A program made the position numbers and the translations under genes. The notes under the pieces were generated by a model. It made no database searches. It was given only the letters and a program-made list of their open reading frames with translations, and was not told the DNA's origin. Below, in pieces: positions 1-10,442 of a stretch of DNA of 64,000 nucleotides. The stretch is from JADGGM01 sp027307005 (GTDB lineage: Bacteria > Gemmatimonadota > Gemmatimonadetes > Gemmatimonadales > Gemmatimonadaceae), in the NCBI GenBank assembly GCA_035455745.1, contig DATIEP010000085.1:1-64000 (forward strand), in the 5' to 3' direction. Numbering within the stretch: the first letter of the stretch is position 1; each line of letters opens with the position of its first letter.

Positions 1-194
1 AGGGTGCGGCGGGCGAGGTGGTACGCGCCTAACGCGTGCTCGAAGCGGGTGTGGGTGGCGCCGGGGTAGACGAGGTGCGCCAGGCCTAACTGTCGGACGT
101 ACCGCAAGCGCTGGAACACCGGCGTGTCGATGAGCCGCCGGGCGACCGCATCGACGACGATGGTGTTCCAGAGCGGGTCGCGGATCGACGTCAC
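1..194 (-). CDS. HD-domain phosphohydrolase, N-terminal part (runs off left edge)
   Basis: The first 64 codons of a minus-strand gene, starting at a GTG at 194-192 just downstream of the pckA stop. The translation contains RDPLWNTIVV, then FQRLRYVRQLGL, then a YPGATHTRFEHALG stretch. This is the N-terminal signature of the COG1078/dGTPase/SAMHD1-like HD superfamily, in which the first metal-ligand His lies in the H-x-R-F-E-H segment. Family members hydrolyse dNTPs or related phosphorylated nucleotides in the cytoplasm. The gene was not opened by an ATG, so the start is my choice: it leaves a 7-nt gap to pckA and places the conserved RDP near residue 5, as in homologues. The catalytic HD pair lies outside the window. 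It is probably co-transcribed with pckA. Function beyond the family is unknown. Confidence 0.8.
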   Translation of the reverse strand, partial: MTSIRDPLWNTIVVDAVARRLIDTPVFQRLRYVRQLGLAHLVYPGATHTRFEHALGAYHLARRT

Positions 195-201
195 GCGTCG
201 A

Positions 202-1830
<1,629 letters not shown>

Positions 1831-1910
1831 GTGGTATCGTCTCTGGTGCAAAAGGAATATCCGGACGTCGCTCCATGCCCTTGCACGGAGCGCGCCGGAG
1901 CGCCGTCTGT

Positions 1911-1932
1911 GGTGCACATCGTTCGGTGCACC
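1911..1932. promoter_or_regulatory. Dyad upstream of pckA
   Basis: GGTGCAC at 1911-1917 and its exact complement GTGCACC at 1926-1932 are separated by 8 nt. The element lies in the 159-nt gap between pckA and the RND permease gene, about 80 nt before the pckA start. It could be an operator half-site pair or a leader hairpin. No poly-T follows on either strand, so an intrinsic terminator is less likely. Confidence 0.35.
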
Positions 1933-1989
1933 GGATACCGGCGCTCAAGCAGCATATGCGGGCGTGCGCGGGGCGTCAATCGGACGACC

Positions 1990-4900
1990 TCAGACCTGCA
2001 GCCGGTCGGTCGGGCGTGACACGATGGCGTAGAGCGCCGGCATCAAATACACGCTGATGACGAGGCGCGCGAGCAGGCCGCCGACGATGACCAACGCGAA
2101 CGGCCGCTGCGAATCCGACCCGACGCCGTGCGAGAGCGCCGCCGGCAGCAGGCCCAACGCAGCGACGAGCGCCGTCATCATGATGGGCCGGAGCCGCAAC
2201 ACGGCGGCCACTCGCGTGGCCTCGAGGATGCTCACCCCGCCATTTCGAAGCTCGTTGGCGTAGGAAATATAGATGACGGCCGTCTGGACCGAGACGCCGA
2301 ACAGCACGAGGAACCCGATGCCGGAGGACACCGAGAATGGTGTGCCGGACACCAGCAGCGCGATGAGTCCGCCGATTGGCGCCGACAGGATGACGCCGAC
2401 AACTGTAATGAACGGGAACTTGAAGTTGCCGTAGAGGACGAACAACAGCAGGAAAATCACGAGGAGCGTGAGCGGCAGGATGACGCGCAGCTGGCCGCGC
2501 GATGCCGTGTACTCCTGATATTCGCCGCCCCAGACGATGTGGTATCCGGGCGGGAGCCTAACGGATGCCGCGACCTGTCGCTGCGCGCTCTGGACGGTGC
2601 CGGCGAGGTCGCCTCCGTTCACGGAGTATTGAATGCCGATGAAGCGGCTGTTGTCCTGCCGATAGATGAACGACGCCCCGTTAGACACCTGGATCTCGGC
2701 CAGATCCTTGAGCGGGACCTGTTCGCCGTCCGGGGCGGCGACGAGGATGCTGCCGATCTCCTGCGGGTTCTGCCGGTAGCGCGGCTCGAGGCGCACGACG
2801 AGGTCGTAGAGACGTTCGCCCTGCTCCACCTGTGTCGCCACGCTCCCGCCGACTGCCGCCTCGATGAGGGCGTTGATGTCGCCGGCGTTGATGCCGTAGC
2901 GCGCGATCTTCGCGCGATCGACGGCGATCGTGAGCGACGGTTGGCCGAGCTCCTGGACGAGCGTCAGGTCGCCGATGCCCGGCACGTGCTCGAGCACCTG
3001 CTTGACCTCTTTCCCTTTACGCTCGAGAACGCCGAGATCGGGGCCGAACAGTTTGACGTCGAGTGCGCTCTTGAGTCCTGTCTCTGCTTCGTCGACGGCG
3101 TCTTCGGCGGGTTGCGTGTAATTGAACGTGATGCCGGGGAACGTCTCGAGCTTCTTGTCGATCGCGTCGATCAGCGCCTGCTTGGAGTGGTACGGTCCCG
3201 TCCATGTGTCGTACGGCTTGAGCCCAACGTAAAACTCGGCGTTGAAGAAGCCGGTCGGGTCGGTGCCATCATCGGGCCGGCCGTGTTCCGAGCCGACGAC
3301 CGTCACTTCGGGAAAGGAGCGCAGGATGGCGCGAATTTTAGGCACGATGGCGGACGATGCGTCGAACGAGATGGTGTAGGGCATTGTGGCCCGCACCCAG
3401 AGCGCCCCCTCGTCGAGATGCGGCATGAACTCGGCGCCGATGAGGGGAATCAACAGGAGCGAGAGGCCGAACACCGCCGCCGACGCAATCGTCGTTAGCC
3501 ACGGATGCGCCAGGCACGCGTCGAGCGATCGTTCGTACGTGCGCTTCACCCATTCGAACGCGGGATTGCGACGATCGCGAATGCCGCGTCGCAGCAGCCA
3601 CGAGCAGAGAACGGGGATGAGCGTCAGCGTGATGAGCAGCGAGCCGATGAGCGCGAAAATGGTCGTGTCGGCCATGGGGCGGAACAACTTGCCCGATGGG
3701 CCGGAGAGCACGTAGATCGGCAGAAACCCGGCAATGATCACGGCCACCGAGTAGAAAATCGGTCGATCGACCTCGGCGGCCGCGCTGATGATGACGTGGA
3801 TGATGTTGTAGGAAGAGCCGTGGCGCAGCGTGAGTTGTCGGTGGATGTTCTCCACCATGAACACGGCGCCGTCGACGAGGATGCCGAAGTCGATGGCGCC
3901 GATGGACAGCAGGTTCGCCGGGATATTCTTGATGTCGAGACAGATGAACGCGAACAACAGCGACATCGGGATCGCTACGGCGACGATGAGGCCCGATCGC
4001 ACGTCGTACAGAAAGAAGATGAGCAGGACGATGACGAGCACGGTGCCGCGCACGAGGTTGTCCTCGACGGTGCGCGTCGTGAGGTTCACCAGATCGCTGC
4101 GGTCGTAAAAGGCATTGATGTGGACGTCGCGCGGGAGAACGGAGTCGTTGAGCTGCTCCGTTTTCGCTTCCACTGCCTTGAGCACGGTCTGCGTCTGCTC
4201 GCCGCGGCGCATGAGGATCACGCCTTCCACGGCATCGTTGGTTTCGTTGAAGCCGAATTGGCCTAACCGAGGGGCGTTGCCGATGACGACGTCGCCGAGA
4301 TCTTTGACGAGGATGGGCGTGCCGTCGTGGACGGCGACGACGATGTTGGCGATGTCATCGAGCGTGCGCACGCGGGCGAGGCCGCGCACGTAGTAGAACT
4401 GGCCTCCCTCGGAATAGAAGCCGCCGCCGGAGTTCCCATTGTTGTTGGCGAGGGCCTGCTGGACTTCGGGTACGGTGAGTCCGGCGCCGGCGAGGCGCGT
4501 CGGGTCGAGCAGCACCTGGTACTGCATGGTCTCGCCGCCGAGCGGCGAGTCGTCGGCGACGCCGTTGACCGACTTGTAGGCTTTGGTGATGACCCAGTCG
4601 TTGATGTTCTTGAGCTCCATCGCCGACCGGTCATTGCTCTCGAGCACGTAGCGATAGACGAGGCCGGACGGCGACGAGAGGGGCGCCATGCTGGGCGTCA
4701 CGCCTTCGGGCAGGCTGAGATCACTGAAGCGTTCGAAGGCCTGCTGGCGGGCGAAATAGTCATCGGTGTTGTCCTCGAACGTTAGGCGAACGTCGGACAG
4801 GCCGTACAACGAGATCGATCTGACGATGCGGAGTCGCGGCAGGCCGTTCATCTCGATCTCGATCGGCACCGTGATCAGGCGCTCGACCTCCTCCGACGCG

Positions 4901-5130
4901 TGGCCGGGCCACTGGGTGATGATCTCGACCTGGGTGGGCGAGAGGTCGGGATACGCGTCCACGGGCAGGCGACGGAACGACCAGATGCCGGCGCCAACGA
5001 GGAGCGCGGCCAGCAGTGAGATGAGAAATCGTTGTGAGAGGGAACCCGCAACGACGGTATTGATCACCGACCGCGGCGCGCCATCCGCCTCGTGGGATGG
5101 CGGCGCGGCCTGCTCGGGATGGGCGCTCAT
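1990..5130 (-). CDS. Heavy-metal efflux RND permease (CusA/CzcA type)
   Basis: 1046 residues, the usual size for the inner-membrane pump of an HME-RND tripartite efflux system, which moves monovalent or divalent metal cations from periplasm or cytoplasm outward using proton flow. The N-terminus has a transmembrane helix followed by FRRLPVDAYPDLSPTQVEI, typical of CusA/CzcA. The fourth-helix motif AIDFGILVDGAVFMVEN (about residue 400) carries the conserved acidic residues of the HME subfamily rather than the AcrB pattern. The ATG overlaps the adaptor stop as ATGA (5127-5130), so the two are translationally coupled. The metal cannot be named from sequence: Cu/Ag and Co/Zn/Cd pumps share these features. 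Last gene of the operon tolC-like, adaptor, permease. Confidence 0.93.
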   Translation of the reverse strand: MSAHPEQAAPPSHEADGAPRSVINTVVAGSLSQRFLISLLAALLVGAGIWSFRRLPVDAYPDLSPTQVEIITQWPGHASEEVERLITVPIEIEMNGLPRLRIVRSISLYGLSDVRLTFEDNTDDYFARQQAFERFSDLSLPEGVTPSMAPLSSPSGLVYRYVLESNDRSAMELKNINDWVITKAYKSVNGVADDSPLGGETMQYQVLLDPTRLAGAGLTVPEVQQALANNNGNSGGGFYSEGGQFYYVRGLARVRTLDDIANIVVAVHDGTPILVKDLGDVVIGNAPRLGQFGFNETNDAVEGVILMRRGEQTQTVLKAVEAKTEQLNDSVLPRDVHINAFYDRSDLVNLTTRTVEDNLVRGTVLVIVLLIFFLYDVRSGLIVAVAIPMSLLFAFICLDIKNIPANLLSIGAIDFGILVDGAVFMVENIHRQLTLRHGSSYNIIHVIISAAAEVDRPIFYSVAVIIAGFLPIYVLSGPSGKLFRPMADTTIFALIGSLLITLTLIPVLCSWLLRRGIRDRRNPAFEWVKRTYERSLDACLAHPWLTTIASAAVFGLSLLLIPLIGAEFMPHLDEGALWVRATMPYTISFDASSAIVPKIRAILRSFPEVTVVGSEHGRPDDGTDPTGFFNAEFYVGLKPYDTWTGPYHSKQALIDAIDKKLETFPGITFNYTQPAEDAVDEAETGLKSALDVKLFGPDLGVLERKGKEVKQVLEHVPGIGDLTLVQELGQPSLTIAVDRAKIARYGINAGDINALIEAAVGGSVATQVEQGERLYDLVVRLEPRYRQNPQEIGSILVAAPDGEQVPLKDLAEIQVSNGASFIYRQDNSRFIGIQYSVNGGDLAGTVQSAQRQVAASVRLPPGYHIVWGGEYQEYTASRGQLRVILPLTLLVIFLLLFVLYGNFKFPFITVVGVILSAPIGGLIALLVSGTPFSVSSGIGFLVLFGVSVQTAVIYISYANELRNGGVSILEATRVAAVLRLRPIMMTALVAALGLLPAALSHGVGSDSQRPFALVIVGGLLARLVISVYLMPALYAIVSRPTDRLQV

Positions 5131-6317
5131 TGGCTCTGCGCGAACTGGAGGAAGAGCCCGCCCTGCGACACGACCTTCTCCGCGGGCTGGAGGCCGGCGG
5201 CGATCTGGTATTGGTCGGCGAGGCGTTCGCCTAACGTGACCGATCGCCGTTCGAAGGCGCCGTTCGCGTCCTGCACGTACACGAACGGGTTGTTGTCTTC
5301 ATCGCGCAGCACGGCGGCGATCGGGACGAGCAGCCCCGTGTGTTCGTGGTGGGAATGCACCGTGACGCGCACGTACATCCCTTTCTTGAGCAGCCGCGCG
5401 GGATTGGGGACGACGACGCGGGCGGCGGTGGCCTTGGTGGTGCTGTCGACCTCGGCGGCGATGTTGTCGACGGCGCCGTGGAACACGGTGGTCGATGCGT
5501 TCGAGACGACGTCGGCCTCATCGCCTAACCGAACGTCCGAGAGGTCCGACTCGAAGACGTTGGTCATCACCCACATGCGCGACAGATCCGCCACCGTGAA
5601 GCACGGCGTGCTGCCGGCCTGGAGGAGCTGGCCCGGGGTGACGAGTCGTTCGACGACGGTCCCGGCGAGCGGCGCGCGGATGGCGCCCTGCACGTTCGCG
5701 ACGGGCCGATTCTCTTGCAGGGCCTGGATCGTGGAGTCCTCGACGCCGATCGAGCGGAGCTGCTCGAGGGCGGCGTCGCGATCGGCGGCGGCGGTCACGG
5801 CGTCGGTTTGCGCCTGCTCCATGTCGCGACGCGCGATCGCATCGTTCTTGAACAGCTGCACGTCGAGGTCGGCGATGTGCTGGAGATTGCGCGCGGTTGC
5901 CGCGGCCTTCCGATAGTTGGAGACGGCCGCCGCGTAGTCCGGCGACGACACATAGGCCAACGCCTGCCCGCGCCGCACGACGTCGCCGGGCTGCACGAGA
6001 ATGCGCGTCACCGGTCCGGAGATGGGCGCCAGCACCTCTGTCGACTGGTCGCCGTCGAACGCGACCGTGCCCGTGGCGTAGACGAGCGGCGTGTACCGGG
6101 TCGGCGCCACCGTGGTGATGGCGATGCGTTCCCGTTGCGCAGGCGGCAGCACCAGCTCGCCGGCCTTTGCCGCCGGCGTGGCGCCGTAGCCGGGGGCGCG
6201 CGCCTCGGGTGGCGGCGGCGCGTCCTTCGAGCATGCAGCAGGCGCGGCGGCGGCGAACACGGCGGCGCCTAGCGTTAGGCAGGCGCGGGATCGGATGGGC
6301 GATCGCAGGTCAATCAT
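5127..6317 (-). CDS. RND efflux periplasmic adaptor lipoprotein (CusB/CzcB type)
   Basis: 396 residues from the ATG at 6317, chosen because a GGAG ribosome-binding site sits 8-12 nt upstream and because it leaves only 2 nt after the upstream stop. An earlier in-frame start exists but adds 22 Arg/Ser-rich residues. The N-terminus is a lipoprotein signal ending AAAAPAAC, so the adaptor is probably anchored by lipid. It then shows the usual lipoyl/beta-barrel order: GPVTRILVQPGDVVRRGQ, a coiled hairpin (about residues 120-200), and the second lipoyl half APLAGTVVERLVTPGQ. It bridges the inner-membrane permease and the outer-membrane channel. No His-rich N-terminal metal-binding tail is visible. 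Confidence 0.92.
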   Translation of the reverse strand: MIDLRSPIRSRACLTLGAAVFAAAAPAACSKDAPPPPEARAPGYGATPAAKAGELVLPPAQRERIAITTVAPTRYTPLVYATGTVAFDGDQSTEVLAPISGPVTRILVQPGDVVRRGQALAYVSSPDYAAAVSNYRKAAATARNLQHIADLDVQLFKNDAIARRDMEQAQTDAVTAAADRDAALEQLRSIGVEDSTIQALQENRPVANVQGAIRAPLAGTVVERLVTPGQLLQAGSTPCFTVADLSRMWVMTNVFESDLSDVRLGDEADVVSNASTTVFHGAVDNIAAEVDSTTKATAARVVVPNPARLLKKGMYVRVTVHSHHEHTGLLVPIAAVLRDEDNNPFVYVQDANGAFERRSVTLGERLADQYQIAAGLQPAEKVVSQGGLFLQFAQSQ

Positions 6318-7719
6318 GCGGAACTCCGGATGGTGCGGTCGCGAGCGGCGCGCCGACGGCGAGCTCGAGCTGCGCGATGGCATCGTTCACGGCGCCGAGG
6401 GCGTCGGTGTATTGCGTCTGCGCATCGAGAAAATCGCGTTCGGCATCGAGCACCTCGAGCGCGGATGAGCCGCCGAGTTTGTAGCTGTTGAACGCGATCG
6501 TATAGGCTTGTTGGGCTTCGGGGACGAGCTCGTCGTGCAGGTACTGCGCTTGTTGCAAGGCCGTCGCAGCGCCCGCGTACGCGACGCGCACTTCCTGGTT
6601 CACCTGCGCCGCGAGATCGCGATTGGTAGCCGCGAGCTCCTTTTCATGGTGCGCGGCCTCCGAGACCTCGCCGCCGGTGTGCTGCCAGAAAAACAGCGGA
6701 AAGCCGATGCCGATGCCGGTGTCGTAGGTGGCCGGCGTGCCAACGACGTTGAGCCGTGTGACGCCGAGGCTGATGTCCGGCAGCCAGAATTCCTTGGCCA
6801 GCGTGGTCGCGGCGCTCGCACCGGCGCGCTGCGCGGCCAGACTGCGCAGCTCGGGGCGAAGCGCCTCGGCGCGCCGCTCGAGCGAGTCGAGTGCCGGCAG
6901 CGGCGGGGGAATCTCGAGCGAATCAGCGGGACGGATGTTCGCGCCTAACAGACGACCCATGAGCCGGTTGATCGACGCTTTCGCATTCGCCACATCGCGC
7001 TGGCCGGCGATGAGATTGTTCTGTGCCTGTGCGACGTCGACCTTGGCTTTGATGACGTCGAGCTTCGGACTCGTGCCGCCCTCGAAGCGCGCTTCGGTGC
7101 GCGTCAGGAAATCCTGCGCCAACTGCTTGGCCTGCTGGAAATCGTCCAGGTGCCGGAGCGCGACGAGGAGCGAGTCATACGTCTGCGACGTCTCGGACGC
7201 GAGCTGTTGCCGAAGCTGCAGGTATGACAACTCGGCCGTGTGGACATCGGCGCCGGCGACTTTGCCGCGAAGCCGGATGCGGTCGGGGAATGGTACCGTG
7301 AGGTTGAGCGCGTAATCGTGTTCCGTGGCCGTCGAAGGCGTGAGCGCGCCGTTCTGCCCAACGATCGTTGCCGAGAGCGACGGGTCGGGGATCGCAACTG
7401 CTTCGGTGACGCGGGCGCGCGCCTGCTCCGTTTGTTCGCGGGCCGCGATGAGCGTCGGATTGTGCGCGAGGACGGAGTCGATGGCTTGCTGGCGCGTGAT
7501 CACCAGCGTTGGGCCGCTGTCCGTGAACAGGGCCGGCGGCGGATGCGTGGCCTCGCCGCGGATGCGGTTCATCTCGCGCGCGATGCGGGCAGAATCAGCG
7601 GCGCTTGCGCTGTCGGCTCGGGCGGCGGAATCCGACCGGGTGCGGGGCACGGGTTGTTGAGCGTGCACCGCGACCGCCGACGCCAACGTCAGCGTTCCAA
7701 CGATCTTCCCAACGTGCAT
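6310..7719 (-). CDS. TolC-family outer membrane efflux channel (CzcC/CusC type)
   Basis: 469 residues with a signal peptide ending AVHA before QQP. It has two related halves rich in long amphipathic helices, as expected for an OEP channel: ARVTEAVAIPDPSLSATIVG in the first and a second repeat opening with LRPELRSLAAQRAGA. The channel spans the outer membrane and periplasm and completes the metal efflux pump. It is the first gene of the pump operon and its stop is 2 nt before the adaptor start. About 50 residues after the signal are Ala/Ser/Asp/Arg-rich and probably disordered, an extension not needed for the family. The promoter should lie in 7720-7880. Confidence 0.92.
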   Translation of the reverse strand: MHVGKIVGTLTLASAVAVHAQQPVPRTRSDSAARADSASAADSARIAREMNRIRGEATHPPPALFTDSGPTLVITRQQAIDSVLAHNPTLIAAREQTEQARARVTEAVAIPDPSLSATIVGQNGALTPSTATEHDYALNLTVPFPDRIRLRGKVAGADVHTAELSYLQLRQQLASETSQTYDSLLVALRHLDDFQQAKQLAQDFLTRTEARFEGGTSPKLDVIKAKVDVAQAQNNLIAGQRDVANAKASINRLMGRLLGANIRPADSLEIPPPLPALDSLERRAEALRPELRSLAAQRAGASAATTLAKEFWLPDISLGVTRLNVVGTPATYDTGIGIGFPLFFWQHTGGEVSEAAHHEKELAATNRDLAAQVNQEVRVAYAGAATALQQAQYLHDELVPEAQQAYTIAFNSYKLGGSSALEVLDAERDFLDAQTQYTDALGAVNDAIAQLELAVGAPLATAPSGVPHD

Positions 7720-7881
7720 GTGACTTCCTCGTCCTGGTGTGACCGGAGGCCGGCGGCGGCCGGTCCGGAACGCTCAGGCACGCGGCACGCGAGAGCACGA
7801 GGCTCCGGCGGCCGGCGGCCGTGTCACCCGTTAGGCGGGGTTGGCGCCGGCGCGCGCGGCCCCGGGGGCCGCGGCACACCG

Positions 7882-7901
7882 GCGTCCCGCTAACGGGACG
7901 C
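7882..7901. terminator. Hairpin over the stop codon of the small His/Cys protein
   Basis: GCGTCCCG at 7882-7889 and CGGGACGC at 7894-7901 form a perfect 8-bp stem with a CTAA loop. On the minus strand the loop contains the TAG stop of the upstream small gene. There is no U-tract, so this may be an attenuating or stabilising hairpin between the small gene and the pump operon rather than a classical terminator. Confidence 0.45.
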
Positions 7902-8267
7902 GACGACGAAGAGTGGTGGGGCTCGCGGAGCGTGCGGATCGACGCGCCGCGCACGGGGAGCGTCGATGGCCCGCGCGACGCGCAGCGGGTCGGCATGCTG
8001 GACGAGCGGCCGGGGACGATCGACGCGCGCCGGCAATGTATTCGCGCCGATCTGCAGCGCGAGACACGCCGGACAGTCGTTGGGATTGTGGCTGTGATGC
8101 AGGTGGATGCCTGCATCCTCCACGTGCGCGGCCGCACTGTGCGACGCCAACGCTTCGGCGCTCGGCGCAATGCCGACGGCGACGACCTGTGCGATGAGCA
8201 CGAGCAGGCCGACGACGCGCGACAGCTGCGAGCGGCGCGAGCGGAAGGTGGCGAACACACCTGTCAT
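7890..8267 (-). CDS. Small secreted or anchored His/Cys-motif protein beside metal efflux operon
   Basis: 125 residues from the ATG at 8267 (a GTG two codons upstream is also possible; neither has a clear Shine-Dalgarno). Residues about 15-38 form one hydrophobic segment ending near a plausible signal cleavage, so the rest is exported. The mature part has HLHHSH (55-60) followed by a CPAC pair (65-68), a good soft-metal ligand set, then an Arg/Pro-rich tail. No family name can be assigned with confidence. The gene lies 170 nt upstream of and codirectional with the CzcCBA-type operon, which suggests metal sensing or chaperoning in the periplasm. That is inference from context and ligand residues. 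Confidence 0.6.
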   Translation of the reverse strand: MTGVFATFRSRRSQLSRVVGLLVLIAQVVAVGIAPSAEALASHSAAAHVEDAGIHLHHSHNPNDCPACLALQIGANTLPARVDRPRPLVQHADPLRVARAIDAPRARRVDPHAPRAPPLFVVASR

Positions 8268-8332
8268 ACGCACAAAGTAGCGGCGGCGCTGGTGGGTGTC
8301 ACGCGCAGGTCACCAAACGAATGGCGGGGGGT

Positions 8333-9598
8333 TCACGGCTGCGGCTTGAGGATGTCGAGCGGATCCACCGGTTTTCCCTGGGGCCGCATCTCGAAATGCA
8401 GATGGGGGCCGAGGTCGGGGTCGGTGGATCCGACGTAGCCAATGACATCGCCTCTGCCGACGACGTCGCCCTTCTTCACTGTGACTTTTTCGAGCGACCC
8501 GTAGACGGAGTAGTCGCCGCCGGGATGCTCGATGATGACCGTGAGGCCGTAGGTGCCGAACGGCTCGGCGACGCGCACTTTCCCGGCGGCAACCGCGTGC
8601 ACCTCGGCGCCCTCGGCGGCTTTGATGCCGATGCCGTTCCAGCGCACGGTGGTGTTGTTCGGGTTGACGACGCGGCCGAAGGTGTAGAGGAGCGTTCCGT
8701 CGACGGGCCAGTCGAGGCGGTTGGCGCCGCTGAACACGCCCGCCGAGCGCGGTGCGTTAGGCGACGCCCGCTCGGCGCGCAGGCGGGCCGCCTCGAGCGA
8801 CGCGATGACGCTGGTGAGGCGTCCCTCGTCGCTGGCGAGCTGTTGGATGCGGCGGTCGGTGAGGCGAGCGTTCCGTTGGGCATCGCGCAGGCTCGCCGCC
8901 TGTTGGGACTGCAGGTCGCGCAGGTGCTGCTCTTCGTCCGCCTTCTCCTGGCGGTTTTCCTCCATGTCGCTCTGGAACCGGACGAGGTTGCCGCGCTGGC
9001 GGTCGATCTGGTTGCGGAGGTCTTCGACGCGGTGCACGAGCACGCGGTCGCGGAGGGCGATGAGATGCAGGTACTTGTAGCGGGCGATGAGATCGCCGAA
9101 GCTGTTGGCGGAGAGCATCACTTCGAGCGAGAAGAGCGGTCCGCGCTTGTAGATGTCGACCAGCCGCCGCTGGAGGATGACGCGCTTGACGGTGAGCTCG
9201 TCCTGCGCGTCGACGAGATCGGAGGTGGTGCTCGCGACCTCGGCGTTGATCGCGTCCAGTTGGGCATCGAGCGAGCGCACGACACTGGCGGTCATGTCGG
9301 CTTCGCGGTTGAGATTGTCGACTTCCTCGGAGAGGTCGTGCACGGTGTTCTGCAGCGACTGGCGGCGCTGCTCGAGGCGCTCGCGCTCGGCGCGCAGGGA
9401 GTCGAGCTTGGCGCGCTCTGCTTTGAGCCGGGCTTCGGGGCTGGATTGTTGGGCGGCGGCGGACCGCGACTGGGCGGGGACGGGGCGGGCGCCGGCCGCG
9501 GCGACCACCAGCGCGAGCACGGCGGCGGGCCGCACGATTCGCGGAAGGCGGACACGGCAGGACACCTCCGGACAACGCCGGACCAAGCCGTTAGACAT
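8333..9598 (-). CDS. envC: EnvC-like murein hydrolase activator (coiled coil + LytM/M23 domain)
   Basis: 421 residues: signal sequence (about 20-43, ending PVPAQ), long coiled coil (about 50-250, KLDSLRAERERLEQRR and similar), then a C-terminal LytM domain starting LDWPVDGTLLYTFG. The HxH half of the zinc site is present (GPHLHFEM), but the first motif reads RWNGIGIKA where active M23 enzymes have HxGxD, so the metal site looks incomplete. That is the pattern of EnvC, which does not cut peptidoglycan itself but activates amidases during cell separation. The gene starts inside the end of ftsX (8-bp overlap), matching the known FtsEX-EnvC partnership in which ATP hydrolysis in FtsE drives EnvC through FtsX. 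Confidence 0.88.
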   Translation of the reverse strand: MSNGLVRRCPEVSCRVRLPRIVRPAAVLALVVAAAGARPVPAQSRSAAAQQSSPEARLKAERAKLDSLRAERERLEQRRQSLQNTVHDLSEEVDNLNREADMTASVVRSLDAQLDAINAEVASTTSDLVDAQDELTVKRVILQRRLVDIYKRGPLFSLEVMLSANSFGDLIARYKYLHLIALRDRVLVHRVEDLRNQIDRQRGNLVRFQSDMEENRQEKADEEQHLRDLQSQQAASLRDAQRNARLTDRRIQQLASDEGRLTSVIASLEAARLRAERASPNAPRSAGVFSGANRLDWPVDGTLLYTFGRVVNPNNTTVRWNGIGIKAAEGAEVHAVAAGKVRVAEPFGTYGLTVIIEHPGGDYSVYGSLEKVTVKKGDVVGRGDVIGYVGSTDPDLGPHLHFEMRPQGKPVDPLDILKPQP

Positions 9599-10442
9599 CC
9601 CGCAAGTGGCGTCCCACCGACATCGCGCTGCCGAGGAGCCCGATGACGCCGCCGGCCAGCACGCCTACCGCCGCCGAGCCGGTCTTGAAGAACGCGCTGG
9701 AGATGCCTAACGTTTGGTCGACGAGCCGGTAGGCCACCCAGGCCAGCGCCAGGGCGAGCAGGCCGCCGACGACGCCCTTGGCGAATCCGTCGACGAGGAA
9801 CGGCCGCCGCACGAACGCGTCGGTGGCGCCGACGAGCCGCATGATCGAAATCTCGCGCGCCCGCGCGAGCACGGTCATCCGGATGGTGGACCCGATGATG
9901 ATGATGGCGACACCGGCGAACGCAATGCCTAACACGAGGCCGGTGGCGCCGGCAATGGTGCGGATGTTGTACAACTTCTGCACCCATTCCTCGCCGTAGC
10001 GCACGTCGTCGACGAACGAGTACGTCTTCACGCGCTCGGCGACCTCGCGCACGGTGGCGGGATCGCGGTATCCGGGCTTGAGCCGGATCTCGAGCGACGC
10101 CGGCAGCACCGCCGCGTCGAACACATCCTGGAACTCGCCCATCTCCTTGCGCGCGCGCGCGAGCGCTTGCTCGGGCGTGATGATGTCGACGTGCGCGACT
10201 TCCGGAAACGCGGCGATGTCGCCGACGGCCGCGGAGACGGCTTCGATGGGCGCGCCGTCGGCAAGGAACGCGCGAATCTCCACGCGCTCTTCGACGTGCT
10301 TGAGCGCTTCGCTCACGTTGAGCGCCACGAGGCCGAACAGGCCGAACGCGAACAGGCTGAACGCGATGGTGAGGACGCTGAGCACGCTCAGCAGCGGCGC
10401 CCGCTTCAGGCCTAACGAGACTTCGCGAAGCGTGAGGCGCAT
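9591..10442 (-). CDS. ftsX: Cell division protein FtsX
   Basis: 283 residues. One N-terminal transmembrane helix (about 20-42), a periplasmic domain (about 45-165, with the VEIRAFLADGAP and ITPEQALARARKEMGEF stretches), then three C-terminal helices with the cytoplasmic segment VLARAREISIMRLVGAT, the FtsX family hallmark between helices 2 and 3. It forms an inner-membrane complex with FtsE and transmits its ATPase cycle to EnvC. The start codon overlaps the ftsE stop (TGATG at 10440-10444) and its own stop lies within the first codons of envC, so all three genes are coupled. Confidence 0.95.
   Translation of the reverse strand: MRLTLREVSLGLKRAPLLSVLSVLTIAFSLFAFGLFGLVALNVSEALKHVEERVEIRAFLADGAPIEAVSAAVGDIAAFPEVAHVDIITPEQALARARKEMGEFQDVFDAAVLPASLEIRLKPGYRDPATVREVAERVKTYSFVDDVRYGEEWVQKLYNIRTIAGATGLVLGIAFAGVAIIIIGSTIRMTVLARAREISIMRLVGATDAFVRRPFLVDGFAKGVVGGLLALALAWVAYRLVDQTLGISSAFFKTGSAAVGVLAGGVIGLLGSAMSVGRHLRDV

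Noticed and set aside
2128..3498. 456-codon plus-strand open frame opposite the RND permease
   Set aside because: Asp/Glu/Arg/His-rich composition typical of the antisense of a high-GC gene; the permease on the other strand is unmistakable.
8321..9646. 441-codon plus-strand frame opposite envC
   Set aside because: Shadow of the coiled-coil gene; no recognisable domain and improbable composition.
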